Assembly (NCBI GenBank): GCA_037576215.1
Contig: JBANDB010000008.1
Location: 2,666,001-2,730,000, forward strand
Source of the DNA: Armillaria gallica
Lineage: Eukaryota > Basidiomycota > Agaricomycetes > Agaricales > Physalacriaceae
Direction: 5' to 3'
Length of the DNA: 64,000 nt
Below, in pieces: positions 11,915-23,235 of the stretch; the first letter of the stretch is position 1; each line of letters begins with the position of its first letter. The translations under genes were made by a program, and so were the position numbers. The notes below the pieces were generated by a model. It did not search any database. It saw only the letters and a program-made list of their open reading frames with translations, and was not told the DNA's origin.

Positions 11915-13129
11915 TTAAATCGAGTGAAGACGTACATCTGGTATCCTAAAAATAGTGATTTCCTGCAGGACAAACGTTGAGATGGGAGGTCACGTCGGTG
12001 ATAACGCAGCACGCATACCTGTTGTTTGAAATATCGACGATTTTCTTCATCAATGAGAACGAGGTTGAGGTAGTAACGTGTGCTGAACTTCTTGTTTACG
12101 TCGCGGAAGGTTGGTGTCAGTTCAAAGCCGCCTAGGAATAACCGTATAGGAATAGTTTCCCCTGAAAATAGATAAGTGTAGTGGAGTTTGAAGAAGGAGA
12201 GACTCGGTTACCTCGAACAGGCGCTCCGTCCATTATTTCATACTTTGTAATGGTTTCGCTCTCGTTGTACTGGTTTGGCGGTGAGCCGGTCGTTTCCCGT
12301 CGGATAATAGAAAGCTCCATGTGTTTGATCTTAATCCGTACAAGAAGGAAGTAGATCTTCCCAACGATGACGTCCTTAAGGTGGTATCTACAGCCACAAT
12401 GAAATGAGTCGAAAGGAAATGAATGGCATGACACACTTTGATTTATTATACTCAAACTCAATATGCAGGCAGTCCTCGATTCCGACTTCCATCCTTATTG
12501 AGTTATTGCTGTCGGGCGGCATGCGGAACGAATGCACCCATAAGTCTCGCTCCTTGGTCACGTCCGCCATTCGCCGCGAAATCGACACCCGGATGAAGTA
12601 GCTACGAGAGGGCAAGTTGTTAACGTCGGGCGTCCAGCACGCAGATAAAAGGAGACGGACCGCAGCTTCACATTAATACCCTGGTAGCTCTCAAACTGCT
12701 TCTCCACGTTCTTGAAATTGAAGTCGAAAGTCTGCGCTTGTCTCATTTCGCCGGGAGCAGCGAGTTCTTGAGAGAGGGAGAGGAACTCTTGGTGGTGTCC
12801 GCGGTCGTAGAATAGCTCTGCAGAGGTGTGAAGAGCTGCTCTCCTGCCGTCGTATGAACGTACCAATGCTGCCAACGAACTCAACCTTGATGCCGTCATG
12901 AGATATCTTCTTGCCGTCGCGAACCCGTATGGCTACCTAGCACAAGGTCAGTGTCTGCAAAGGTAAAAGCGTAATTACGAACCTGGCCACCGACAGAGTC
13001 GCCGTCGTAGTAAATGGGACACGATATGACCTTGTCCTTCTCTCCCTTGATCTCTACCTGCTTTCTCGTTTCTTCGCCGTCCAGCTTGATATCCACGTCA
13101 ATAGGAGAAGCAAAGAAATACGCGGCCAT
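11915..13129 (-). CDS. VPS26: Retromer subunit VPS26
   Basis: Seven exons (12983-13129, 12864-12936, 12661-12817, 12437-12601, 12212-12387, 12019-12161, 11915-11962) give 302 aa, with every phase closing. The protein shows the arrestin-like VPS26 fold markers: the N-terminus FFASPIDVDIKLDG, ISHDGIKVEFVGSIELFYDRG, then KMELSIIRRET-type strands and IPIRLFLGGFELTPTFRDVN. It ends with STRYYLNLVLIDEENRRYFKQQE. VPS26 partners VPS35/VPS29 on endosomes to recycle cargo to the Golgi. The last exon ends in a short tail after EITIFR; a downstream splice could change the final five residues. It is divergent from GPN3 with 127 nt between start codons. Confidence 0.95.
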
Positions 13130-13256
13130 AATTGTGAGGTAAAGCTAAGATAATTCTCGTTTAGGAAGAGATGGTGGTAGATTCAAGCCAAGGCGTTCAT
13201 TGCCAAATTTGGTCACCAAAAAACTCTGACTGTTACGATCATCTCAGTTTTTCGAA

Positions 13257-14434
13257 ATGCGTTACGCAGTGCTAGTTACGGGACCTGCAGGTGCGGGAAA
13301 GTCGACATTCTCGGGTTCCTTCATGACGCACCTCAACATGTCGCGAAGGACGGCGCATCTGGTGAACCTGGATCCAGCGGCAGCGGCGACAAGCTTTGAG
13401 TATGAGCCTGTTATCGACATCAAGGATCTTATCAGTCTCGAGGATGTGATGGGCGAGCTGGGTTATGGCCCTAATGGTGGTCTTGTATATTGCTTTGAGT
13501 GAGTGAGTGACTTGGTTCTGCTATTCTCTAATAGTGTGCTCATTCCGGGACAGGTATCTCCTGCAGAACATGGACTGGCTGGAGGAGGAGCTCGGAGGGT
13601 TTGATGAAGATTACCTTATTATCGACTGTCCTGGTAGGCTCCAAACACCGTATCCTTAGCGCAATATTAACCATACCCAAGGCCAAATCGAGCTATACAC
13701 TCACCACCCGTTCCTCCCCACACTGGTCAAGAATCTCGGAAGGATGGGAATCAGAACATGTGCAGTCTACTTGATAGAATCTCAATTCATGGAAGACAAG
13801 TACAAGTTCTTCAGGTCAGTGCGTCATACATCGAAGCCGGAGCATGGGCCTTATGACGGCCTATTACAGTGGAGTGCTCTCAGCAATGTCAGCTATGGTC
13901 AACCTTGAGATCCCATGGATAAACGTCATGTCCAAGATGGATTTGGTTACGTCCAACCCAGAAGATCCATCCGGTGGGGCGCGAAACGGTCTACGAGGTC
14001 GAAGAAATATTGCACGGTAGGGTAGCAAACTGTTCCGTGATTTTTTCGGCTAATTCCATTTGATAGATATCTCGACCCTGATCCTATGCTGCTAGCGTTT
14101 CCGCAAGATGAGCGTAGCGCACCTAATCCGCGGTTTCACGCGTTGAATCAAGCCATAGTTCAACTGGTGAATATGTTTCGACCTAATCCCAGCTTGAACT
14201 AATGGGTTTTACGCGTAGATTGAGGACCATCCGTTGGTGTCGTTCCTGCCCCTGGATCTGACCTCTTCCGATTCCTTGGAGACTGTGATCAGCCACATTG
14301 ACTATACGATGCAGTATGGCGAAGATGAAGAACCCAAAGAGGTACTTTCTCTGTGTGTTATGTTTACAGTGTTGAGACTGACGGTATTTTAGCCCCATGA
14401 CTTGGATGAGGGTGATTTCCAGGATTTGGAGTAA
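13257..14434 (+). CDS. GPN3: GPN-loop GTPase 3
   Basis: Seven exons give 288 aa in phase. The protein starts with a P-loop [10 protein letters not shown], followed by NLDPAAA, the GPN loop (YGPNGGL, residues about 75-81) that names the family, [11 protein letters not shown] (G3) and the G4-like NVMSKMDL. The C-terminus is acidic ([19 protein letters not shown]). GPN3 works with GPN1 in cytoplasmic assembly and nuclear import of RNA polymerase II. Length and motif order are normal for the family. It lies downstream of a short divergent region shared with VPS26. Confidence 0.95.
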
Positions 14435-14566
14435 AATAATTGAAGCAGTGTTTGTACAGCCTCTTGAAATAACCGATTTGATTTGATTTGATGACGAAAT
14501 TGATGGCGATCTCCACAGTGACGGTAAGCATAAAATGGCCGTTCTATCTCTTGTACTTGAACAACC

Positions 14567-15093
14567 ATGAGCTACTATCCAACCCAGCCATCTTACCAGC
14601 CCCAGCCTGTCGTATACACATCGTCCCATCGTAGCCATAACCATTCCCCCTCAGCTGCCTACTACCCTACAACCCACCCTGGCACCTACGGAGGCAATAA
14701 CGTCGTCTACGTCCCCTCCCACTCCAGCAGCCGTCATCGTCACGGCACCACCATAATACCCTCCACCGCAGGAGCCCAGGTGATTTCAGTCCCAGTACGT
14801 CCTCCCTCAGCTCTTACGGAGCTTGACACTGACCACTGCACCAGTCGAGCAGTCGCCATGGACATCGTCATCACCGTCGCCATCATGGCAGCAGCAATCA
14901 CCACCGCTCTTCACACCACCTTACCTTCGGCGAGCGCATCGCCCGCTTCTTCGGCTTTGGTCGGTCGCGATACAAGACAAAGTCCCGGAATAGTTCCTGG
15001 GGTTTCCTCGGCCGTTCGCGCCGGCGTCGCTACGTTGATGCGCGTACTGGGGCTGAGGTCGATAAGAAAGGCCGGCCTGTCTATAGGGTTTAA
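14567..15093 (+). CDS. Small conserved basic protein, His/Ser-rich, function unknown
   Basis: Two exons, 14567-14794 and 14845-15093, give 158 aa. The long open frame through the intron is misleading: splicing the 50-nt GTACGT..CCAG intron shifts into a frame that looks much more protein-like. The N-half is Pro/Tyr/His-rich (YYPTQPSYQPQP) and is followed by His/Arg clusters (RHGHRHHRRHHGSS). The C-half is compact: FGERIARFFGFGRSRYK, then SSWGFLGRSRRRRYVDARTG and VDKKGRPVYRV. I recall similar C-termini in agaricomycete hypothetical proteins but know no function. The Arg-rich, aromatic C-terminus might bind nucleic acid or membrane; that is speculation. Confidence 0.6.
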
Positions 15094-15409
15094 TGCGAAG
15101 AAAACGTCCAAGAAGGACGGCGAGCTAATGATTAATGATTTGATTAGCTTTTAACTACTAACAACTACTAACCCTGGTTCCTTATATATATATTTCTGCT
15201 TTGCTTTCATTTATTGTACAACACATATGATCACGACTTTTCCTTGTCTCTAGACTGTAATGGCTGTACGATACTTTGGTGTAATGGATTAGCCGATTTT
15301 TACGCACGACTTGCATGAGGAGCTCTTATCAGAAACCGCACAGCACTGAGGAAAAGTTTGACAGATTCGCTTCCGTTTCATTGTTCGCTGCTTCTACATC
15401 CTAGCCCGT

Positions 15410-16432
15410 TTACGGAATTTGGTTGCCTGCTTGAACACCCGGTCTTGCCGAAATCCTCTCCAGCCAACTCTGTGCGTCTGATAAGCACGTAACTGTGAAG
15501 GTACCGAGAAGCTAGCTTACCTTCAATCCAGGCCATTCGGACAAGGACTCAATACCGCTCCGTTCGTGCAGAGCAACCCTGTTTCAGGTTAGTCGGATAA
15601 AATAGAACAGGAAATTTTCTCACCATGGATGAACGTTGAGGTCAGCTAGCGAGTATTGGCCCTTCCCAGACCCGGCCAAATATTCGCGGTCCTTGAGCCG
15701 GATTTCGAGAACACCGTACAAACGCCTGACTTCGTCATGGTAACCTATCAAAAACGATGAGAATGGGGTATAAAAGATATAATTCTGTGATTATTCACGT
15801 TTCTTCGCGTAGGGTATATCTTCGGGCGCGGCTCTGTTAAAGTGGTTCACTGCAAAAAAAATACACCGTTAGCGACGCGTGGTACATTAGGAATTGGACT
15901 GCCTACATTGTCCCTGCATAGGTCCGACGCCACCGTGCTGTTAACGCGTAAATGGCAGAAAGATTACTTATTCGGTGTGTACCTACAGCAAAGAATATCC
16001 ACTGCAGCATTTCGCTATAGTCCTTCGGATTTTGTGCGGGGTCGAACCCGAACTTGTTTTCTGGGTCATATTGTTGCTGGAGGTACAACAGAATGGCGGC
16101 ACTCTCAAAGACGGCAAACGAGTCGCGATTAGGATCTACAAGGGTAGGGATTCGACCATTGGGGTTTAGAGCGATAAACCACGGTTCCTAAAATAATTTC
16201 AATGCTGAGAAAGACAGATAGCTTGGTAATACATACTTTTTGGACGTTTTTTCCAATATCAATCTTGTGGGCGCTACAGTCGGCAGTCAGACATTTATAA
16301 CGGAAACCCGACGCGCTTCAAGTTGACGTACTCGTATTGGAGACCGTACGTAGCCTTTAGCTCTTCGAGAAGGATAGAAACCTTGTGACCGTTGGGAGTC
16401 GGGGCGGTATAGAAAGTAAGAGGCTTTGACAT
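15410..16432 (-). CDS. Glutathione S-transferase, Ure2-like fungal class
   Basis: Eight exons (first 16308-16432, last 15410-15469) give 227 aa. The thioredoxin-fold domain has [20 protein letters not shown] and the cis-Pro/substrate region [11 protein letters not shown], with [13 protein letters not shown]. The C-terminal helical domain has a 31-nt exon encoding [10 protein letters not shown], then [29 protein letters not shown] and [15 protein letters not shown]. These are hallmarks of the fungal Ure2p-like GST group, cytosolic enzymes that conjugate glutathione to electrophiles. An in-frame ATG further upstream exists (about 16607), but the start at 16432 ([15 protein letters not shown]) fits the family. 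One intron near 16274-16307 is unusually short (34 nt). Confidence 0.9.
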
Positions 16433-16635
16433 TGTAGAGAAACGGTGGGATGGTGGTACAAGTCGTCCATTGAAGAAGGATCGGTTTAAATAGGTGAATC
16501 TCATGTCGCAGAAGTGAATGACTCGGGCAGCTGGCAGAATGACAAATGGATTCGTAACATTGTGTGAATGTTGTGAGATTTGGCTGATACACCCTGCTGA
16601 TTCATCCATCCTATGTATAACCGAGAGTGGTCATA

Positions 16636-16954
16636 TTACTTGGCCGCCTCTGCCTGTCGCGCCTTTTCCGGTTCGAACGTAAACTGCGAGCCAGCAATAT
16701 TCCCTCGGAATCTCTTCCGCATATCCAGCTGCTTTGTATTCAGTAAAATTGTCGATAATGATAGAATACTGTATACGCACCATTCCCCGTTTGCATTCAA
16801 ATGTCGCCTTGCGCAGCGACTGGCATGCCTCGGGCAGTTCGTCCAGGTGCTCCTTGAGGCATTCAGACGGGAGTTTTCCTTGTTTGACCACACAGTCAGA
16901 GTGCATTAAGCAGTCTTTGAGGGCGGCCAGAAGGCCTTGGCATGATGAGGACAT
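16636..16954 (-). CDS. COA5: Cytochrome c oxidase assembly factor COA5/PET191
   Basis: Two exons (16781-16954, 16636-16728) give 88 aa. The protein has the twin-cysteine pattern of Pet191: CQGLLAALKDCLMHSDC, then SECLKEHLDELPEACQSL and CKRGM, followed by a basic LDMRKRFRGN segment. Members are imported into the mitochondrial intermembrane space and are needed for assembly of complex IV. Length is right for the family (about 75-110 aa). The start codon is 41 nt from that of IBA57 on the other strand, so the two probably share a promoter. Confidence 0.93.
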
Positions 16955-16995
16955 TGGGGTACGACGACAAGATTACCGCAAGCACGTGCAGATAA

Positions 16996-18249
16996 ATGTT
17001 TCCTAGCTTGACCCCCACCATCGCCCCAGTTCCATTCCGGTCGTTTCTCTCGGTATTTGGCTCTCAGGCGCCAGATTTTCTTCATGGCATACTGGCGACG
17101 TCAGTGCACGAGCCTCGGCGACCAGCCTTTTCGACGGTATTAAACGCTCAGGTACTGCTCATACCCTACTTACAAATGTCCTACTAATCGTTTTGTAGGG
17201 CAGGGTTCTCTACGATGTATTCCTGCATACACAAAAGGACGAAAAGGGAAAGTCTGGATACATAATTGAATACGATTCGCGCTCCTCAGAGGCCCCACCG
17301 CTTTACGACCTGGTTAAGCGGTACGTCTTACGGGCCAAAGTGAAGATTAGGGATGTCTCGCAGGAATACGACGCCTGGGCTGCCTGGGGTTCTCCTGACC
17401 ATTCCCACTGGGAGACGGAGCGAAAGTGGCACTGGGAAAACAGTGGGGCTCTGGAACCCATTTGGCCGACCGAGAGCGAATGGCCTTGGGGACTCGAGGA
17501 CGGCATCATAAGCGACAGAAGAGCTCCTGGGATGGGCTCGAGGATTCTCGTACGCAAGGGCGACCGTCGTGAGTTACCCGTGTTGTTGTACATACTGAGC
17601 TCATTCGATTCAAGCAAAGGAATCCCTTTCGCATGACATCCAGACATCCGACGCATATACCCTTCTTCGTATCCTCAAGGGGGTACCTGAAGGCCTTGTT
17701 GACATCCCACCCTTGCATGCGTTTCCGATGGACTCAAATTTAGACATCATGGGGGGCCGTGAGTTTCGATGACTTATTGGTGTGACCTTTCTCATGTTGC
17801 TCGTCAGTTGACTTTCGGAAAGGCTGCTATGTCGGTCAGGAGCTCACAGTGCGAACATATCACACCGGTGTTATACGAAAGAGAATCCTTCCTGTTGTGA
17901 TACGCGACCACCAAATGTATGTATTGCTGGTATCCTTTGGGTTTGCATTCTCAGCTTGCATAGGTCGTCCCCCATGCCCCCGTCACTGCCTTCGGGCCTT
18001 GATATACGCCCTATTCCTCGTGAAGATTCCCAGAATAAATCTCCGCGTCCACGGGGAACCAGTAAACTTTTGACATCGCTGCACGGACATGGCCTGGCCT
18101 TGTTCCGATTAGAACACCTGAAGAATGCATACTTGACGGAAGAAGAACCGCAGCAGTTCTCCTTGCAGACTGATGACTCTGCAACGTGGATAGTTGAACC
18201 TCAATGGCCCCAGTGGTGGGACTGGTATAGACGCTCAGGTGTTCTGTAG
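16996..18249 (+). CDS. IBA57: IBA57/CAF17, mitochondrial Fe-S cluster assembly (GcvT-fold)
   Basis: Five exons (16996-17151, 17199-17568, 17615-17758, 17808-17916, 17964-18249) give 354 aa. The diagnostic motif [10 protein letters not shown] (K-x-C-x-x-G-Q-E of the YgfZ/IBA57 family) is at about 17820-17850. Upstream are [17 protein letters not shown] and [10 protein letters not shown], as in the GcvT fold. IBA57 acts late in mitochondrial 4Fe-4S assembly, feeding aconitase, lipoate synthase and respiratory enzymes. The N-terminus is short but could serve as a presequence. Its stop is 29 nt from the stop of the convergent AcpS gene. Confidence 0.93.
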
Positions 18250-18278
18250 GATTATTGCAATAAAATAGAGTAACATAC

Positions 18279-18719
18279 CTATTCTGTCCGTCGACAGACT
18301 AGCACGGAAGCGAACACATATTCTCCATCATGGCTGATAGAACTGTGTATTTCACCCATCGAGGTGACAGGGTGCGAAGAATGATAGAGCAGTGAAGGTT
18401 TGCTGCCATAGAATTCCTGTCCTAAACCCCGGAACGAAAAATCTTTCCACGTAGGCTTGACAGTAGGGTACATTGCTTTGTATGCGGCTTCCTTGACTGC
18501 CCATCTGGACGCGAGATGAGACGTCTATCGACGCGTCGAGCCAGTGTGAACGTACCGAACAGCCAAGAACCTGGAGCGGTCGCCCTCGTGGATGGTCTTC
18601 CATGAGTGCAATTCTTCGTTGCTGAGTATCCTTTGAGCAAATCTTTCCGGTCCGCGACGAGCTATGAGCGCCGCGATGCGAGGGACGTGGACGACATCGA
18701 CGCCGATGCCAAGAATCAT
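18279..18719 (-). CDS. Holo-[acyl-carrier-protein] synthase, AcpS/PPT2 type
   Basis: Two exons (18556-18719, 18279-18504) give 129 aa. It begins ILGIGVDVVHVPRI, the AcpS start with the Mg-binding Asp, then RFAQRILSNEEL. After the intron it has RWAVKEAAYKAMYP, which carries the conserved W-x-x-KEA-x-K motif, and ends SSISHDGEYVFASVLV. This small standalone type normally transfers phosphopantetheine to the mitochondrial acyl carrier protein (yeast Ppt2). That product is needed for lipoic acid synthesis and complex I. It lies tail to tail with IBA57. Confidence 0.93.
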
Positions 18720-18960
18720 TTGTTATGTGGCTGTGCTGCTGGTAGGCAACTCTTACCTCAAACCACCAGTCAGACGTCGCCTTTCACAGATATACAGCCT
18801 CTACATAGAAAGTGTCTGAGGACCCGCTCCGAATTAGCATACGAGGCCTCTCTTTCTCAACTCCGTCCGACGTCCAGACATACGTTCGAAGCCACGACCA
18901 GTCTCCTTCGTCTCAGACACTCAAAATTATTTCTGTTTCAATAGAGCCCCAACTTCATAT

Positions 18961-20400
18961 ATGATACATTTTTGCTGGCTGCGGGACGACCCCTTCAGAC
19001 GCCACACCATCCGCTCTCTCGACTTCTCTGCTGGGATCGTGGCCTTCCATAACGAACTTGTTCCCAGTCTTCAAGCCGAGGTTCCGAAACAACGCTCTAA
19101 ACAAGCTGCTGAGCGGCCTTTATGAAATCCCTATCGTACACGTCTATCTCAATGATCGCTCTTCCACCAAGTGGGGTGCGTCAGTTTATCGATTGAACTG
19201 CGTTCAATATGAAAGGGCATTTATTTCATTCATCGCTCTTCGTTTTGATGGAAGTTATCGTCCATCTTCAACCGCCGAGACCGTTGATTCTTTGATATCT
19301 ACGGCATCTACACCATCATACTTGTAGCCCAATTCTCATCCGTCACAACTCCCAAACAACGCGCTGCTATACCTACTGTGCAGAACAGGCGGATTAAAAT
19401 ACGCTGAATCCAACCCTACCGATCTCTCGTTCCACGGCTGCACGGAGCACCTGGCCGAAGGCAGGGAGCGGCGCGGCATGGAGGAAGGACGAAATAGATT
19501 GCGCTCAGTGCGAATTTTTGCACTGACTCGACAGAACATGTCAGAAAGTTGGGAGATCTACTCGGTAGGTTGGGACGAGGAAAAGAGGCTGAGCGTGTCA
19601 GGAATATTAGGCGGGAAGAAGCAGCGAAGAAAGAAGATGAGAGTGATGGCGACCGCGATGAATCAGAACAGATCTCAAACGCAAGCTATCCAGCCTTCAA
19701 TTCGAGTTCGAAGGGGATCAAAAGATATTCTTTCTGAGGAGAAACAAGGAACAATTATCTATGGCTTGCTGGAGGTAAAAATCTTCGTTCGTGTTCCAAA
19801 TTGTACTAAAGGAATCTCAGAACATAAATTCTGATGCCGTCGATTGGGATGAATCTCTGGATACAGAAAATGACAGAAAAGCGGAAGAACGTTGTTCGGT
19901 GACAAGGAAGAAGATTAATTAATAGTAAGTAGCCGCTAGCAGAAAACATTATACATGTACTGAGTCCAGAATAGAACAGCCAATGAAGTTGGGGCTCTAC
20001 GCCAGGGAGCATATGAATCCAGAATGTTTGGAAGATGGAAGAGCTGCAGGTAACAGCACGGGTAAAGAAGGATTTCCTGGGGGTAGGAGAAGTGATAATT
20101 TCTCTACGCCCCAACGTTCAGTTCGCTCACCTACTCTTCATTCTTTTCAACTCAAGAACACCGAATCCGGCCCGAAAGCACCAACTGAACTGTGCATGAC
20201 AACTTGTTCGTGTTCTTACATTCGTATCTCTGTCTGTTGTTTGCTAACCTCTGCATCAGGATCATCGCATATTCTGGATTGGCATCGATTGCTTTTAGAC
20301 CCGCCAATGCTATTCTTTTCAATTGACGGGAATTCTAGCGCCCCCATTCCGACCTTAAAGGCACCGTTGAATTTCACTGGTTCAAAGTTTGATGAATAAC
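18961..20400 (+). other. Unassigned coding-like region, fragmented
   Basis: I do not recognise a family here. An ATG at 18961 opens 54 codons (WLRDDPFRRHTIRSLDFSAG.. VPKQRSKQAAERP). One base near 19118 would carry that frame into YEIPIVHVYLNDRSSTKW, followed by a GTGCGT donor. Another open stretch (19327-19834) reads LLYLLCRTGGLKYAESNPTD and RNRLRSVRIFALTRQNMSES. A frame change then gives LLGRLGRGKEAERVRNIRRE. These pieces look like one protein broken by indels, but this could also be a decayed gene. The 3' part to 20400 is weaker. Treat as a lead only. Confidence 0.3.
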
Positions 20401-20883
20401 ACTTTTACCCTGCTTGGGTACGTCTTCCGGTGGAAAGTCAATCTGAAGAACCATTGGGCGGCAGATTCTAAAGGGGATACAACGATACAAGTACTGAGTT
20501 ATTTAAAGTCGGGGAAAACCGATCAGATTGAAGTTAGTTCAGTTTCTTTCATCTTACTTACGTTTTTATTCATTTGTTGAAGAACAGGTCCATCCGATTC
20601 ACAAAATTTCGATTTTGAAGGCTGATTAATAGCATGACGCTCCTTCTCCCCGCAAAGTGAGTGCTCATAGATATCAAAGTTTCCCCTATTATGTGTTCGG
20701 TAGAGTTTAGCCTACCCTCATTCATGCAGAACGAGCCTAGGGTCTTTGCGAGCCCAAAAGTGCGGTTCTACTTTATCGTGCAGGGTCGGTCCTATCCATA
20801 CCGAGGATGAAAGGGCGATTCTAGGAGATAGAAGATCGTGATCTGTCCGGCAGGAGCTTTGGGCGCTTTACCTGTTTGTACAC

Positions 20884-21020
20884 ATCAGGCAAGATATCTA
20901 AATGGGCATAAGGGCGCACCTATTACAAGTAGCGCTGTAAATAAACCTACAAGTATGTGCCTTTCTTGACGAAATTCATTGTACGACATCATACAAGATA
21001 TCCAAATGGGCATAAAAGGC
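20884..21020. repeat. Short dispersed direct repeat, two copies about 105 nt apart
   Basis: CAAGATATCTAAATGGGCAT begins near 20889 and CAAGATATCCAAATGGGCAT near 20994; both continue into AARRGSG. The surrounding sequence (20400-21250) has no convincing gene. The repeat may be a relic of a small transposable element or a local duplication. Confidence 0.55.
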
Positions 21021-21249
21021 GGCTCCTTGTAGTGCAACCTTTTCTGAGTTCAAGAGGATGAAGACTCCCATCATTTTGTTCACACGAAGACCTCGCATCA
21101 GCCTGGAGAATTCAAGCTGTTCGGACATGCAACACTGCCGACCCAGAGCTACAGCTTTTTCAATCTAACACTCCCTTGACTGCATACCCACCCTGAGCCC
21201 AGACGATAGGAACTGGTATGTATCATTAATCCCTCTCGTTTCGAGTACT

Positions 21250-23235
21250 GAATACAATGTCGTTAGCACCGGCCAAGGTTCAATCGCTTTCTGAAGTAAA
21301 GATGTCAATTCAGAACCACACACACTCCGTTGTTTCAACCGCCCGGACAATTGGGGTTCATCTTCTGATGCAACATCTGAATGTGACGACACCCACAACA
21401 CAATTGCGTCAAATACAAGCAGTGGTACTACAACACGGTAGTTTTGTTGCAGAGGATGCTGGTCCTGGTCCGTCTTCTCGACTAGCGCGCCGTTCAGACA
21501 GCCTGGAGGTGAAGACTCTAAGACACATGACTCGTTGATGATGATGAACCATGGCGACCAAAGGTAAGTCAGTCGGCAAACAAATGGAGGGAGATTGATA
21601 ACGTATCCCCAGGATATCATCTTGCCTGAAGTCACCATCTCCGCGTTCACTGAGACGGGCCACGAGGAATCGTCGATCGCCGTTCCATTGCAACGGGCGT
21701 ACACCGGTAGTGCGCCTGTGATAACATCCCACCTTGCTGACACTCCCTGCGCTACCCTCAGCGTTCAGGGCCTCTTGGATCAACTGAACACCACACTCGG
21801 AACATCACACAGCCTGGACACACCATCCTCTCCTCCCTTCTTGAAGACTGCATCACAAACAACTACGATTTTGGTATGGCATATGGCCGCCTCCGCCGGA
21901 TATGGTACACCCGCGACTGGAGTACTATACGAGCGGAAATTTGCAGATGGGAGGAGGAGGACCAGGAGATGCGACGAAAAGCACTCGTTGGTAACCAGAT
22001 CGTCGATCTCAAATTGCCACCTCGACGTGTCTGGGATCTGTGCAGCAATCGGGTAGTTCCACTTTGGAGCACGGGGAATTCCCATTACCACTGCTGAGCA
22101 CTGGAAATTGGGGCTTCGGCCGATATCGCACGCGTGGATGGACGAGAAGGATCGCACCGACGTGTCGACGCCCATCAACGGATATGAATGGCCCGTTCCG
22201 ATCCCAAAAGATGCCAACCTCAACCTTATCCGGATTGAGATGCTCAATCTTGGAGCAGAGTATGCGTGGTTGGACGTTCTCTGTTTGAGACAGAAGGTGG
22301 ACCGAGGGAGGATATGCGTAAGGAAGAGTGGAAACTGGATGTGCCCACCATCGGATATATGTATCGTCAGCCGAGTGGTGTGGTTACTTGAGTGGGCTGG
22401 GTCGGCCTTTGACTTTGAAGGAGGGTGACTTGGAGAGTGACCGGTCCTGGTTTAGACGTGCATGGACACTTCAGGAGCTTGGACCCAAGCCAGGGTGATT
22501 GCTGGGGACATGCCGCAAGGACCAATGCATGCGATGCATAAGGACGGGAAGTATGAGACTGAGCTCCTGACCAGGTTTCATGAGCTACTACGGACCATTG
22601 ATCATGGGACTTCGATTCATGAGCTGTTGACGGCGCTGGAGGGCATGCAGGGGCGGGTATCGACCAACCCCGTGGACAAAATCGCAGGTCTGGCAATTTC
22701 GTCTGTTCTATACCGGCTTACTATGAGAGCGAGTCTCTCGAGGAGGCATGGACAGCACTCCTGAATTCGATGGACGCACGTTATCGGGGAGCGCTCTTCG
22801 TCTGGTGTCCTGAACCTGGAAATGCAGGCACAAAATGGAGACCATCATGGCACCAGATTATGACGAACCCTCTGCCCGGACGGTCTTTACACCTTAAACT
22901 GTGTCAATGGGGATAAGAAGATGGATGAATACTCCTGTGATGCACCGTGCATTGAAAAGGGGTTGGTGCGGGGGTTGGCTGTGGAAGGGCGTGATCGACA
23001 TGGAGAGTTGATTGTTAAAGGCAAGGGTGGGATAGAACATCGTTTCAAGATCACGGCCACACACGAGTACCCGATACCTGAAGACACTTACACACTGATT
23101 CTCGCCTATCCCATGGCTTGGTTACTACTAAGGTACCACTGCATATTGTGTCGTTGGGCGAAAAGCCTGCCAGGGAAAAGGTTTGAGAAAGTGTCGGTGC
23201 TCAGATTCTTGATGAAGGTCGGTTTCGGGATCTAA
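21250..23235 (+). pseudogene. HET-like (heterokaryon-incompatibility-type) gene, disrupted
   Basis: The pieces, in order, match a large agaricomycete HET-like family. ILPEVTISAFTETGHEESSI and LQRAYTGSAPVITSHLADTP (21595-21780) come first, then YGRLRRIWYTRDWSTIRAEI and LPPRRVWDLCSNRVVPLW. The core PISHAWMDEKDRTDVSTPIN with LIRIEMLNLGAEYAWLDVLC (22108-22290) follows, then RSWFRRAWTLQEL, RVSTNPVDKIAGLA and, last, EKGLVRGLAVEGRDRHGELI and THEYPIPEDTYTLI (22921-23100). They fall in at least four different reading frames without splice signals between several of them. Breaks lie near 22070, 22300, 22390 and 22490. Either the gene is dead or base-calling indels broke it. HET proteins trigger death after fusion of incompatible hyphae; many relatives have unknown roles. 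Confidence 0.75.

Noticed and set aside
14567..15154. 195-codon single-exon reading of the small basic protein gene
   Set aside because: Reading through the GTACGT..CCAG intron gives an Ala/Thr/Ile-rich tail without family character; the spliced frame gives the compact RFFGFG..WGFLG..VDARTG end.
21165..22247. Minus-strand frames of 192, 124 and 155 codons over the HET-like region
   Set aside because: They are antisense to HET-like family blocks that are clear on the plus strand.
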